A stretch of DNA of 64,000 bases from Sesamum alatum (lineage: Eukaryota > Streptophyta > Magnoliopsida > Lamiales > Pedaliaceae): contig JACGWO010000006.1 in NCBI GenBank assembly GCA_034509735.1, positions 13,159,001 to 13,223,000 on the forward strand. Reading direction: 5' to 3'. The notes under the pieces were generated by a model, which was given only the letters and a program-made list of their open reading frames with translations, searched no databases and was not told the origin of the DNA. Below, in pieces: positions 33,811 to 46,239 of this stretch (position 1 is its first letter; every line of letters begins with the position of its first letter). The translations under genes and the position numbers were made by a program.

Positions 33811-34371
33811 AAACTTTAATGATTTTTTTTCTTTCAAAGTTGAAATTGTTGTGCAACATCGTGTGGGGTGCCTATTTAATTTTTCAATTAGATGATTGTT
33901 TAGGATTGGTGGATGGAAAATATTGTGAGATGGTTAAGTGTGAGTGTTGTTGTTGTTGACTGTAGTTTTAGGTTGTAATTTTTTTAAGTTTAAAAATAAT
34001 AATGCACGTTGTAAGCATTCACACACAAACACCATGCACACATAGATTTTCGTAGGGCCATAAGGACGTTATAGGCCATAACGACGTGCACACTCAAGAC
34101 ACACATATAGTATAGTTCAAACATGTTGCGCTTCAAAGACGTCTAGTATAGGGTGTCATCCACAAATGTGATACATGCACCACCCCACACAAAGACATTA
34201 GGAACTTACACACACACTATGCATAGTCAACCAAACAAATACATACTCATTACACACAAGCAACATGACATCAACATGACAACACACACATACTCAATAC
34301 CCACACAAAAGAAACAAAAACAAACACACTTAAAATGAAACTAATAAATTTTATGATTGTTCTTAGGATGG
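33811..34371. other. Intergenic, AC-rich
   Basis: No gene seen. From about 34010 to 34330 the plus strand is rich in CACA words; open frames there are low-complexity artefacts. Confidence 0.6.
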
Positions 34372-34389
34372 TTAGAGGTTCAGGCCCAA

Positions 34390-34797
34390 GTCCCTGGGTC
34401 GTGGCAGGGGACATCGACGCGACCGTGGGCACATGATTCCACCACCTGCCGTAGATGCTTCTAATGCTGCGAAAGCATCGACACGTCCCATACCGTCAAC
34501 TACTACTAGGACTGCCCAGACAACGACATGCAGAAGTTGTTCCAGCACAGACAGGGATTGTACCTCCATCGTACATTCTATAATGTCAGGGCTAACTTAA
34601 AGCGTGCGATGTGGCTGGCTGAGGAGGTTTGCTACCAGTTTTACGAGTGTTGGGCCTCCTATGATTTCAAGGAGAAGGCCACAAAGATTAAGGCCAACAG
34701 GGTGGCGAACGCAGCATCAACATCGAATGTGTACCACAGGGGGTTATCCTCCGTTGGGATGCACAAAAGAAAGCTGGTAAGTAACTTTTTTATTTAG
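34390..34797 (+). pseudogene. CACTA (En/Spm)-type transposase fragment
   Basis: The frame from 34528 reads LYLHRTFYNVRANLKRAMWL, then CWASYDFKEKATKIKANR and a histidine/serine-rich end (VYHRGLSSVGMHKRKL). The pattern 'W-x-S-x-x-F-K-x-K-x-x-x-x-K-x-NR' followed by an H-x-G-like element is that of plant Ptta/En/Spm transposase ORFs (Transposase_24). It has no full-length frame, terminal repeats or partner ORF nearby, so it is a relic. Confidence 0.5.
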
Positions 34798-35971
34798 TGC
34801 AATTATTAATAATAACTACTTAATTATTAATTCTTGGGCTAACAGATTTCAAAAAAGAAAGGTAATTTATTGGAAGCAATGTGCTAATCGTGTGAGACTA
34901 AAATTAGAAACGGATAAACTTATAGGAATAAAATGTAATTTACCCTTTCGAAGAAATAGATATAACAATTATGTTAATATCACCTCATATATAGGAAGTC
35001 AAAAAAACACCAAAAGATGATTAGTTTTTTCATTCATCAACGGCTACTTTCTATTCGATGGCCATAATTTGAAAATAATATTTTATTACGATTACATCCT
35101 TTTGACTTTATATATATTACATTACCCCCTTACAAGTATAAAAATATTACTACGAAAGGGTAAAATTCAAAATTTATGTATTTTTGTTTTCTAATGTCAA
35201 CATTTTGCATCCAAGCCCCAACGGAAGAGGGTTAATTGTAAACAGAGAATTTTTGGAAGGTATGTAAGGTAAAGTCTACATAAACATCCTCGAAGTGTAA
35301 TTAATGTTTTTATGTTTGTTTGTGTTTTCATTTTTAATTTTCAGTTTTCAGTGAAAAATATGTATTTTTAATTTTGTATAGATTTTCATATAAAATGAGA
35401 ATAGATTTTGATTAGTTAATGAAATTATGTTTTATATTGAACTATGATTTCAAATATTTTCAATGAAAATATATATAAATAAACATTGTTTTACTTTCAT
35501 TACTGTTTCAAAAACTAAAAATTTAAAATAAAAACACAAACAAACATAAAAAGCACAAATACTACACGTGATCCACAAAATTTACAATTAGTATAGGTTA
35601 GGGCATGGGAGTGCAAAGGTGTCACTAATAAAGAAAAATATTCACCTATCCTACATTTTTTTTCGTGAACCTAGAGCATAAAAAGCATGCAAGTAGTTTC
35701 AGTCTATGATGCATGGATATAGATACAGCAATACGAACATGATATAATACGAACTCGGCGATATAAAAATTTCAAAAAATTAGGATACAACACTGCACTG
35801 AAACGATTATATGTATATATAGTTTTATTATATATAATTCTCAATTTTTCATAAAATTAAAATTTTCAATATGAAAAATATCATGATAAAATATAGAATA
35901 TGCATGTCTTACATCTAAATTCTTAACCAAAATACATGGCTTCAAAAATATACATAATCAGTTTATTTTAT
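34798..35971. other. Intergenic, AT-rich
   Basis: No coding potential or recognisable element. Around 35316-35540 there is a loose inverted resemblance (TTTTTAATTTTCAG-type words against AAAACTAAAAATTT), possibly an old MITE. Confidence 0.5.
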
Positions 35972-37000
35972 GGGTAAATTATATTGACACCCTTTGAGGT
36001 CAAACAAAAATACACAAACACCCTCTGTCTTTTACAAAATTACAGCTACATCCCCTTATGGTGTTTGTGTATACTTTGCCTCTAAATAGGGAATGTAGTT
36101 GTAATTTTAACTATAACTTCAGGCAATGTTTTAAAACTCAACCCGGACCACCCGGTCTGACCGGTAAAATTGTGGCCCGATCCATAAAATGGTCGGATCC
36201 AACCCATAAAATCGAACTAGTCTGAAAAACCGTTTTATTTTTTTGAAAATCGCTCGAACTTTCGGTTGAACCGGTGACCCAGTTGACCCAGTTCCGAATC
36301 AAGTGAACCGGCCGGTTCATGAACTTTTCTAAAATTTTCAAAAATTGATGCAATTTGAAATTGAACCATTACATTTCATATGAATATTGAGAAAATTTAA
36401 ACAAACCAACACCCACATTTTAATAATTATTTGAATTATGTATTTATAAATGAACAAACTCATTAAGTCGATAATCTAATTAAAGTTTTATCTCCTATGA
36501 TTACTTAAGTTTCTAATCAAATAATTAATAAAAAATTATGTATTATTTTAAAAAGGGGGTATGCTAATTATTTATTGGCAATAAAATTTGGTTAAAACTT
36601 AATTATATGGTCAATAGTTCATTATTTTTTCTATTTACGCAATTCTTCTATTTTTATTCTTTGCCTAAAATATTTAATATTCTTGTTTTACTATAAAATT
36701 TTTAGATACTTTTAATTCCTATATGAACTTCAAAAAAAATTACTTATATTTTTGTATGTTTTATTATTTTAATACAATTTTATATATCAAATTTTATTAT
36801 GACATAATTATGACATCATTGGTTCGACCACGGTTCACCCAACAGTTGAACCGGTGACCCTTGACCCACTCAATTTTTCGGTTCAATCAATGGTCTGGGT
36901 TTTAAAACATTGACCTCAGGGGGTGTAGCTGTAATTTTGTAAAAGACAGGGGATGTTTGTGTATTTTGTTCTAGCCACAAGAGTGTCAATGTAATTTACC
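35972..37000. mobile_element. Inverted-repeat transposon relic with a second one inside
   Basis: Outer ends are inverted: GGGTAAATTATATTGACACC at 35972 and its counterpart ending GTGTCAATGTAATTTACC at 37000, with about 90 bp of similarity including AAAATTACAGCTACA and CAAACACCC words. Inside, a second pair starts at about 36124 (CAATGTTTTAAAAC) and ends at about 36914 (GTTTTAAAACATTG). No transposase. The outer family looks like the one at 53255-53680. No clean target duplication is visible. Confidence 0.65.
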
Positions 37001-37384
37001 TTTTTATTAAAAAGTACTCAAAAATTTTTAATTATACAAATTAGTTAAATCATCATGACTATCTCTCGTATTTTAGTAATTTCATCCCAAAACTTTTAAT
37101 TTAGATAAGTGAATTAACTCTTTTTCTTTTATTCAGCCAAATTGTTCTCGAAGACAGCACAAAACTTTTAGAAACTTAAATAAAAAAAAATCCTAAACTT
37201 GGACGGACTAACAAGCGTCTCCGACATCTTGTCTTTTTTTTTTTTTATTTTATATTTTTGGACATGCAGATGTAGTGTTGGACATGTGTTCGAAACTCTC
37301 CGCGAGTAATTTTTTGGGGGGTCGATGCATTATATGTCCTAGCTCATTATTACGCATTATTCTCGTCACAAGATGGAAAAGTTT
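37001..37384. other. Intergenic, AT-rich
   Basis: Nothing supported. A T11 run at about 37235 precedes an AT-rich stretch. Confidence 0.5.
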
Positions 37385-37570
37385 AGGTTACATTGGAATT
37401 GATGGAACAATACAAACATCATAATAACATATCCACATTTATCAACACCAATCAAAGGAACAATACAAACATCATATAAATTAAATAACTCCCTATATTC
37501 GTAGTACTCGAACCCACGACCTCTTAATTGTGGAACCTCAACCTCACCGTTCGGGCAAGGGATGATCGCT
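37385..37570 (-). mobile_element. SINE-like repeat (minus strand)
   Basis: The minus strand carries GGTCGTGGGTTCGAGTACT, a tRNA-type B box, preceded by GAGGTTGAGGTTCCACAATT. The same order (…GAAGTTGAGG…then…GAGTTCGAATTCC) is at 40765-40935, and 39160-39430 has GAAGTTGAGG with a poor B box, which suggests one tRNA-derived family. Confidence 0.45.
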
Positions 37571-39159
37571 TTTAGAAGATTAAACTTGTTCTCTAACTTT
37601 TTTGGAATTCAAATTTGTGATGTTTGATCATCCATGTTTCTCTGTTTTTCTTAATTTATTTCCTGTATGTCCTAAGCTCCAAACCCTGAGCATGATTTGG
37701 ATTGATGTATTTGAAAATTCATAATTTTAAATTACTAACAAAAAATTAGAATTTATTTGGATAGTTATAAATTCAAAAGATTTCAAATTTTTTAATTTTA
37801 ATTCTGAAGTATATTTCATTAAATATCAATGGATTTTAAATTTTTCTGATATTGAGTCATTTAAAGTCTTTTCTCAAAATTCTTTCTTTAGCTATATTTG
37901 AATTGATGCATTTGGATTTGAATTGATGAATCGATTTGAATTTGAAAGGAAAAAAAAAAGATTTCAAATGACTCGAGAATATGAATTTCATCAGCATTTA
38001 ACAAAATATATTTTAAATTTTGAGACCAAAGATTTGAGATCCTTTTTAATTTAAAATTTTCCAAACAAATTCTCAAAAATTTATTATTAAGAATACGAAA
38101 TTCATAACTTCAGATTCAACAATTCAAATACAACCTAAATGTATTTTATTTTATTTTATTTTTTGTTTGTTTTATGGTGTAGTGATTTTGTTTGTTTTTT
38201 GAACACTAGCTGTCGTGGCACGCCACTCATACGTGCATAAAATAAACAAACTTTTACGCTTTCAAATATATTACAAGTAAAAATAAAATATATAATGCAA
38301 CACATCACATTTAAAAAGAAAAAGAAAGAAAAAAAAAACCAATTTAAGGATATCATTGACACACAAAAAAAAATTATTGTAGTAATCTCACAAATTATCG
38401 TTTGTGAGTGAAAAATATCTTTATCTTTATATGGGTATAAATATACAGAGACAATTGAAGGCAAGACGCTTGTTTTAGGGAAATTGGAGATAAATGTGGT
38501 GATTATATAATTATATCACCTTTAAACTGAGCAGTACGTTGATTCGATCATAAACTCCCACTTTATGATCATCAATTGCAAGAATTATGTATATATATAA
38601 AGTCAATATAGATAATTAATAACATATTTATAGTGACAATATAATATAATAATAATAATAAATAATTATTATTACTGGGCTGATGCTATATACATATCAC
38701 TAATTATCTTTAATGATAATTTAATTTATTCACAAATTTTTTTATCAACTAATTTCTGTTAATTATAACGACTTTTATATATAAATATATAATCACTATT
38801 GAAACCATGAAATCAATTATTATTATAACAAAATACAAAAAATATAATTCGTGACGATGATAAAATAATCATTTCATCTTTTCTATTGCTATCTTTTTTT
38901 TTTTTTTTCTTGTTGCTAGTGGATCGTATATATAAAAGTTCGAAGACGCCTACAATACAATATGTGGTGTGTGTGTTTTTTTTTTAAGCAATAAACTATT
39001 ATTTATTTTGAATATATCAATTACAATCATTTAAATCAAATATTTTATATCTAATAATTTATCAATAATTATAACAATCTAAGTTTTGTGCCCCCTCAAC
39101 TCCTAGTCAGATTTCGGTATCCAGTGATTGATATAGAGTCTAATTCGTTCGAGGATTTT
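37571..39159. other. Intergenic, AT-rich
   Basis: No gene. 37690-38125 holds loosely inverted words (GAATTGATGCATTTGGATTTG against CAAATACAACC), perhaps an old MITE. Several T runs lie near 38897 and 38980. Confidence 0.5.
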
Positions 39160-39430
39160 TTTTTTTAATCAGAAGCGATAAACTTTTATTAATCAAAAGT
39201 AAAGTGATTATATTCAATACTGTCATTTATCAATATCGTCCATAAACAATTACAAACAATCAAATCAATAATAACACATAAACTAATACTTAGCTACTAC
39301 AGTAGCAAATCATACCTACTATATAGTAGAAATAACATCAACCCACGTAGGGGTTCCCATGACCTCTAAAATCATGGGGCCTCAACTTCGCCAACTAAGC
39401 TAAGCCTCCTTGACGAGGATTCGTTGGTTT
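39160..39430 (-). mobile_element. SINE-like repeat (minus strand)
   Basis: The minus strand reads TTAGCTTAGTTGGCGAAGTT then GAGGCCCCATGATTTTAGAG and a T/A-rich tail ending in AATAAAAG-type words. It resembles the plus-strand copy at 40765-40935 over the tRNA-related head. Confidence 0.5.
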
Positions 39431-39624
39431 TTATTCAGTGATCTTAGATGGATCGAGTGTATTAATGCATGCACTAGGTTCATTCAAAAATGCCGTTTAG
39501 AAACCACACTGTTCAGAGAAATTCTAATTTAGATTGGGTTTGTCTAGATCTGAACCAATTACATTGCGAATGAAATACACTTATCGTGTGATTGGTGTAC
39601 AGTTCAAGAAATATGACTAATACA

Positions 39625-40069
39625 CACTGCAAAGAGAAAAAGAGAAATTAGCGACGAAAGAAATAAAGTGATAATTTTAATATTGAGAGTAATCATATAT
39701 GTTTAGTGACAAGAATATTTATTTTATCACAATAAAAAAATTCATGATTTTAATAATTAATGTTATTTTGTATTAACAACAAAAGTTAGTGGTCAAAATT
39801 GGTGTATAAAGTTGTCACTGAATATAATTAGTGACACATGTATAGTGATAACAAATAATTATTGTCATTATATTTTGTTGTATTGTTATTAACTCATCAC
39901 TATACATGTGTCACTAATTACATATGATAATAATTTTATACACAATTTCTGTCACTAATATATAGTCACGAGATAAAATTATTAATTGTAACATAATATA
40001 TATCTTTCGTGATAATTTTAAAATTATCACTTAATATTTTTAACCACTAATATATATTTTATTGTAGTG
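39625..40069. mobile_element. CACTA-type MITE with target duplication ACA
   Basis: Starts CACTGCAAAGAGAAAAA and ends TTTTATTGTAGTG, the CACTA-type terminal signature. The flanks are ACA at 39622-39624 and ACA at 40070-40072, the 3-bp duplication typical of the superfamily. The 445-bp interior is largely a hairpin built on TAGTGACA words (39830-39965). No coding capacity, so it needs an autonomous transposase elsewhere. Confidence 0.75.
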
Positions 40070-40344
40070 ACAAAGCGAATGTATTATACTTATTATATGA
40101 TTGATTTAATTTGACCAAATCTAATTTGAAAAAATTTATTATGATTGATTTAATTTAATCAGACCCGATTTGGGTCAAAACATTTCCATGCGTTCATGCA
40201 TTTACAGGAACATGTGGGAGGAGTTTGGTCGAGTTCGACATGGACATAGATTGTCTGTAATAAATGACTAGGTAAGTTTGTCCAACATCGCTCAATACAT
40301 ATGGGTCCTGAAATCCAAGGTAGTTCTAACAATAGGAGTACATT

Positions 40345-40645
40345 GACTTTTTTTTTGTAGGGATAAATACATTTACACACTATAATCTATGATCTATTTA
40401 TACAAATTATCTCTGTCTTTTAGATAATTACATATACACCTATCAGAAATGTCAACATTATTTACACAAATTACTCAATACTTTTGAAAAATTACGCATA
40501 CACCCCCCAAAAATTATAACATCGTTACACAGATTACCCCTATCTTTTGACTGTCATGAATGGTTTCTGTGATTATATAAAAGATAGGGCGATTTGTATA
40601 AACAGACTAAGATCAGGGGTGTAGATGTAATTATTACTTTTTGGT
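40345..40645. mobile_element. Inverted-repeat MITE relic
   Basis: AATACATTTACACACTATAA near 40364 and GGGGTGTAGATGTAATTATT near 40614 are roughly inverted, with further inverted words (TGTCTTTTAGATAA against TTATATAAAAGATAGG). Ends and duplication are not clear. Confidence 0.4.
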
Positions 40646-40764
40646 ATTACAAGAACTAGGTTAGTGTGTGTTAATGGAGTTAGGTTCTTTCGGAAGTGGA
40701 ATTAATTAATTTAGGCTTCTACTAAGTAAAAAAATTATGTATACCGGTGATTGAAATACATTCG

Positions 40765-40935
40765 ATGTGCCAATGAGGCCTAACTTAATTGGCGAAGTTG
40801 AGGTCCCGTGACATTAAGGTCATGAGTTCGAATTCCACCAACGTGTGTGATGTTATTCTATGTGTGTGATGTATAGATGTTGATATTGATAATTATAATT
40901 GATTTATTCAAAAACTAATAGTTCATCTCTTTCGA
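40765..40935 (+). mobile_element. SINE-like repeat
   Basis: GAGGCCTAACTTAATTGGCG, GAAGTTGAGGTCCC and GAGTTCGAATTCC (B-box-like, about 40827) occur in tRNA order, then an AT-rich tail. See also 37385 and 39160. Confidence 0.5.
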
Positions 40936-42089
40936 TTCAAAATAAAACAAAAAAAATACATTTGATCTGTGTATAATTTGAAAATTTATTATACTTACTT
41001 AAGTAAATTCAAGAAAACGAATAACGAATCAAAATTTAAAAAATAAGTATGAATAAAAAATTATTGATAGAAAATTGTAAAGAGATCATACTGAAAAATA
41101 TATAAATATAATTATATAAGGTTCTGTTAATTAATTAATATTAAAAACGTGGAATATATAGATAATAAATACATAATATCAAACATTGTAAACTAGGTAA
41201 AATTTTCACATCAAATCAAGAGTTTGACAATTTTAATTAAAGAACAAAACTAAAGAACTTTAATTAGAGGACAAAGGCTTATTATAATTAAAGCCAAGCA
41301 TAGTTTATTAGGTTTACATTTTGGCTTATAATAGAAATAATCGACATTTAGACTATTTTGAATTTAAGTTCATCAACAAATAGAATTTCAATTTATCAAT
41401 TAGAGCATGAACAAAAACAAATTGAACTCATTCGACTTGAGTTGAATACATGTTGTATTTTGTACTTTGTACTGGAGTGTATGAATAATTGACACATTAT
41501 TTTTAATTTTAAAAAAATAATCGATCATCACTCAACGTATCAATATATTAACATTGAATGTAGCATTTATAGGCCCGGCCAACAAGCAGGTGACAATGCA
41601 TTATTTTTTTTTTAAGTGAAAGTGCATGATAAATTATTATTATTATTTGAAATAAATCGATCACAATTATTCCTATCGAATATCAATCTAACAAAAACTA
41701 ACTACAACAATCATATATGGATCAAATATATCAAATATATTACATCTAAATTATACCTACTCTTATTAAAAATACAATATTTACTATACAACAGACAACA
41801 TTTCATGTAATGGTTGGTTACGAACGTTATTGTTTGGTGACAATGCATTATTGATGTCCCCAAAAGCTCAAATTGTCGCGTGGGTTGTCAATTTTGAACA
41901 GCTACCTCTAAGAGACAAGAGTTGTTCATCACATTTTAGACATTAATGTGGATTAAGATCGGACACCCACAAGCTTCGGACACCGTGGATGTCCACTCTT
42001 CACTTGTTTTCACCAATCGTGTCTCTACAAATCTCCATGCACAATTTGGACCTAATCATTTAAAGGGATACTTACAATGCTCTCTCCAC
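40936..42089. other. Intergenic, AT-rich
   Basis: No gene. GGTGACAATGCATTATT occurs at about 41589 and again, nearly the same, at about 41837, so 41590-41853 may be an old insertion. Small frames at 41616 and 41946 have no features. Confidence 0.45.
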
Positions 42090-42605
42090 AGTTGGTGTAA
42101 TTATACGAATATTCTCTATATTTTGAAAAATTATATATCTGGTACTCCTGATATTATTTATTTCTGTCCAACAAATAAACCCATCTATTAGTTAAAATTT
42201 ACGTAATTGTTATATCGCCAAAAAGAATATGAAAGAAAATTCATATTTATCTCCAATTGATTTTTTACTGACTTATTGCAGGTCAAATAAATATTTTTTT
42301 GATCAAACTATTTTTATACATCTTCACACACTAATACATGTAATGAGGGACATTTTCACCCTTATAAGGGTAGTTTGGTTAGAAAGAATTTATTTGACCT
42401 ACAATAAGTATATAAGTCAATCGACGTAAATATAGAATTTCACTCAACTTTTTTATTGATATCAATAAATTCCGTGAATTTTACTAACGGATAAATTTAT
42501 TTGTAAGATAAAAAAAAATATCAGGATGAATAGGTGTATTCTCCAAACAACAGGGGAACTACACTAAAACTCATAAATGGGAGGTGTAATTATCCCCAAC
42601 TTTAA
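42090..42605. mobile_element. Inverted-repeat MITE relic
   Basis: Two nested inverted pairs: the block with AACAAATAAACCCATCTATT (about 42170) against its reverse near 42470-42500, and the block TTATTGCAGGTCAAATAAAT (about 42275) against its reverse near 42385-42405. No coding content. Confidence 0.6.
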
Positions 42606-43319
42606 TGTATTAATTATGTTTCTGTTTCAAATGTATGCGTTAGCCAGTCGAGTTAAATTTTACGTTTCAAATTATATTGCATCAATCTTATTTTGTTTAA
42701 TATATACACATCATTTATACATATTTTTTTTCATTTTAATACAATAATTATAGTAAAAGATAATATTAATCACAAAATATCACGTAAGAGGCTTAAAGTT
42801 GTCCAATAATAGTATATATAAGTCACTCAATAATTTTGATATCGCTATTATCTACTGTCTTTGCGCAAATTTCAATATTATTCTTCTTTATATTCCCATC
42901 ACGTTTATAAGTCACTCAATAATTTTGATATACGCCACACTTGGATTTATATATTTAGCTTTTTAATCTCACGTTTTACCTCAATTTCTTCATTTGACCC
43001 CTTTCAAATTAACATTTTATTGACTTAATCATTGGGGATTAGCACTATTTTGAGGGTAACCCCTCTTATCATCTTAGAATTTCAAGAAGATCCGTTGATT
43101 CTTGTGGTGCTATTGAACCCTAATATGCATCAATAACGAAAGATTAAAAAAATATATATATTTTTAGTAACTAATTGTGTGAAGTAGCACCACCTGCACA
43201 CTCGATGTGTGTGTGCTTAAATTTCTAAATTTAAAATTATAAATATCTATTCGGAGTTGTTATGAATTTTTATTTTTTATTATCTAAGTATTTTATTAAT
43301 TTATGACAATTCATTATAA

Positions 43320-44139
43320 TAAAATATAATATTAGTGACAAAATATCAAATGATAATTTAAAAGTGGGAAAAATACAATTTTGGTCCACTAATATAGGGT
43401 CGGTGGCACTTTTACTCCAGGGCCTTTTGAGAATAGTAATTCAGAATAATATTTTTGAAAAAGTGGCAATTTTAGTCCACGAAGCCCTAATTTCACTGGA
43501 TTTAGTCATGTGATTGGCACGTGTGCTGAATAAATTGGGTATTTTTTAGATTCCGCCAGCAATTGCTAACGTGGATTCACTGAGACGTCCATCATTGCCG
43601 GATTCACATGACTAAATCCGGCGAAATTTAGGGCTCCGTGGACTAAAATTGCCACTTTTTTCAAAAATATTATCCTGAATTGCTATTCTCAAAACGCCAT
43701 GGACCAAAAGTGACACCAATCCTATATTAGTGGACCAAAATTGCATTTTTTCCTTTAAAAGTTGTCACTAAAAATATGTATTAAGTGACAATATTTTCCA
43801 TCTTGTCACTATATAATTATTACTGACAAAAATTGTGTGTAAAATTGTCAATAAATACAATTAGTGACACATCTATAGTGACAACACAATATAGTTATAA
43901 TAATTATTTATTGTCACTAGGTTGTCACTATACATGAGTCACTAATTGTATTTAGTGACAATTTTGTGCACAGTTTTTTGTCACTAATAACAATTTTTAC
44001 AAAATAATAGTAATTATTAAAATCATAAAATTCATTATTGTGATAAAATAAATATTATTGTCACTAAATATATATAATTAGTGACAATATTAAAACTATC
44101 ACTTATTTTTTGTCGCTAATCTTCAGTTTTCTTGTAGTG
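43320..44139. mobile_element. TAGTGACA-type CACTA relative, host to another MITE
   Basis: Shares TAGTGACA hairpin words with 39625-40069 and ends TTTTCTTGTAGTG at 44139, a CACTA terminus. The left end is not clear. It is split by the element at 43376-43753. Confidence 0.55.
43376..43753. mobile_element. Mutator-type MITE with 9-bp target duplication
   Basis: 378 bp with long inverted ends: the left start GGGAAAAATACAATTTTGGT matches the reversed right end (GGAAAAAATGCAATTTTGGT on the minus strand), and similarity runs more than 100 bp inward. It is flanked by TTTAAAAGT at 43367-43375 and 43754-43762, exactly equal. Nine-base duplications point to the Mutator superfamily. No coding capacity. 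Confidence 0.8.
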
Positions 44140-46239
44140 ACTAGTGATATAAAGAATAAATAAAAGTATAATAAAATGATTAAATACAAATAAATAAAAG
44201 CTGAAAAGTTGTCACTAACAAAAATTAATGACAGAAAAGCTATGCGTAAATTATCATTAAGAATAAGTAATGGTACAGGCACAGTGATGACCAAATAACA
44301 ACAAAATGTCAACACTATATTTATGTTTTCATTGTAGATGAGTTACTAAGTATTTATATTGATAATTTTATGCATAATTTTTGTCATAAAAATTATAGAT
44401 AAAAATCAAAATTATCGTCATTTTATATATCTTCAGCGAAAAAATTGAAATTGTCAAACTTCATCACTAATATTAGCTTTTGTTGCAGCGAAAGTTGTTG
44501 GTATAAACGATTACTGATACATCTATATCTATATATACATAATGACAAGTTATAATTTGTTGTCACTATATGTTGTTATAAATATCCATGTGCCATTAAT
44601 TATTTTTATTGATAACTTTATGCATAATTTTTTATAAATTTTTATTCAACGGGGCGGAGGCAGGCCCTACCAAGTCCTAGTGGCCGATAGGGCTTGGCCT
44701 CGGCCTAGATCTATTAATCTATAAAGTCTAAGCCTAAATTTATTTTCCCATTAAAAAAATAATAATCACAATTCATATTAATTTATTTAAAAATAATATC
44801 TTCTCAAAATTCCTTTAGCTTTTTCTTCTCAAAAAATAGTCAGAACTATACAATTTCCACTTAGTTACGAAGAAAAATTTGTTCCATTTTATGATTTTTT
44901 TCAACATCAGGTTACAATTCTTCTCAAAATTCTTCTTGATTAATTCATTTTCATTTATTAGAAAAAATAAATTTTAGTTTTTTTTTCATATTATTTTTTG
45001 GGTTCTTGTAGAGAGAGCAAAGCGCCCAAATGAACGTGCGAATTGATAGTATTTTGTTCATTATTTTATATGGTAAATTTTTATTTAAATCTCTTAGGAA
45101 AAATAAATAAATTTAGATATAAAAATTTATTATGATTTTTTTCTTTTTTTGGTAAATTTATTATTATACGAGCGTAAGTTTTAATTTTCAAGAAATGGAT
45201 AAACTTGTCATTAAGAGATCGAGAAACTTGTTACTAGTAAATTTCAACCCACCTCTCATTACCAGGGTAATAGTTATAAAAACTAATTATACTTATATCA
45301 TTCTATGCATTTAATTTGTAATGATTATTATAGTAATTTAAATTTTTTTTATGAATTTAATATTTTTTTATTTATCAAACTTATTAATTAAAATAGGGCT
45401 AAATTGTAAAATTCATTATCACGATGAAATAAAAAAATTATATTTAATAATATAATTATTAATAATATTAAAATTACTATTTCTTTTTATTATTAATTTT
45501 CTCCCGTCCGCCAGAGAGATCAATTGCGAGTATGGGGAACGTTAACATAACTATCAAGCCTAAAGGTGATCATGCATGCATGTCTACGTTAGAGAGAGAG
45601 AGAGAGTGTGAGTGTTCAACCCTGCAAAAAGATTCCGCTCCCACCACCACTGGCAACATTTCCTTTCTCTTTCTATAGCACATATAGACACGAAGGACAA
45701 TAGCAGAAAAAGGGTTATGATTGCATGCAGCAAAGAAAAAGGCAAAATTGATGTTGTGGACTGATGAGTGACTCCAGACTTTAAGAAAAAGGGTGTGATT
45801 GTTCACGGAGTCAATCAGCCTCAGCCTCGTAAAATGTGATCATCAGCCTAAGTCGTGTCAGAGTTTTATTTAATTGATGACATGAACTATATTTATTGTA
45901 TGTTGTAGCATGCAGGCTTTTGCCAGAGGACCCTAAATTGGTTAACAAGAATTTGCTGTGATTTTGTGGCTGGAGAGCTCCCAAGGTTTACCGGGTCCAA
46001 GAAATGATACCGGTCACCTAGCGGGTCTTAAATACGGGTTTCATTACCATGTAACTCGTCACACTGTCACCCCTAAGACTAAGCCCATTATATGGTGTTT
46101 ACTTCTTCTGATTTGGGCTAGATTACATGGATCACCCCTAAGACCATTAGGTGGTGTTTACTTTGGTTTGGGCTAGATTACATAGATATCAAGCCCAATT
46201 AGTTGTTTACTTTCAAAACATTAATATTGTGCGCAATGT
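44140..46239. other. Intergenic with MITE debris
   Basis: 44200-44485 again has TAGTGACA-like words. 46082-46131 is repeated at 46140-46186 (GGTGTTTACTT...TTTGGGCTAGATTACAT), a tandem duplication of about 57 bp. AG repeats lie at about 45593-45606. No gene is supported. Confidence 0.5.

Noticed and set aside
41946..42191. Possible small gene of 81 codons
   Set aside because: No family features, overlaps a MITE relic, AT-rich context.
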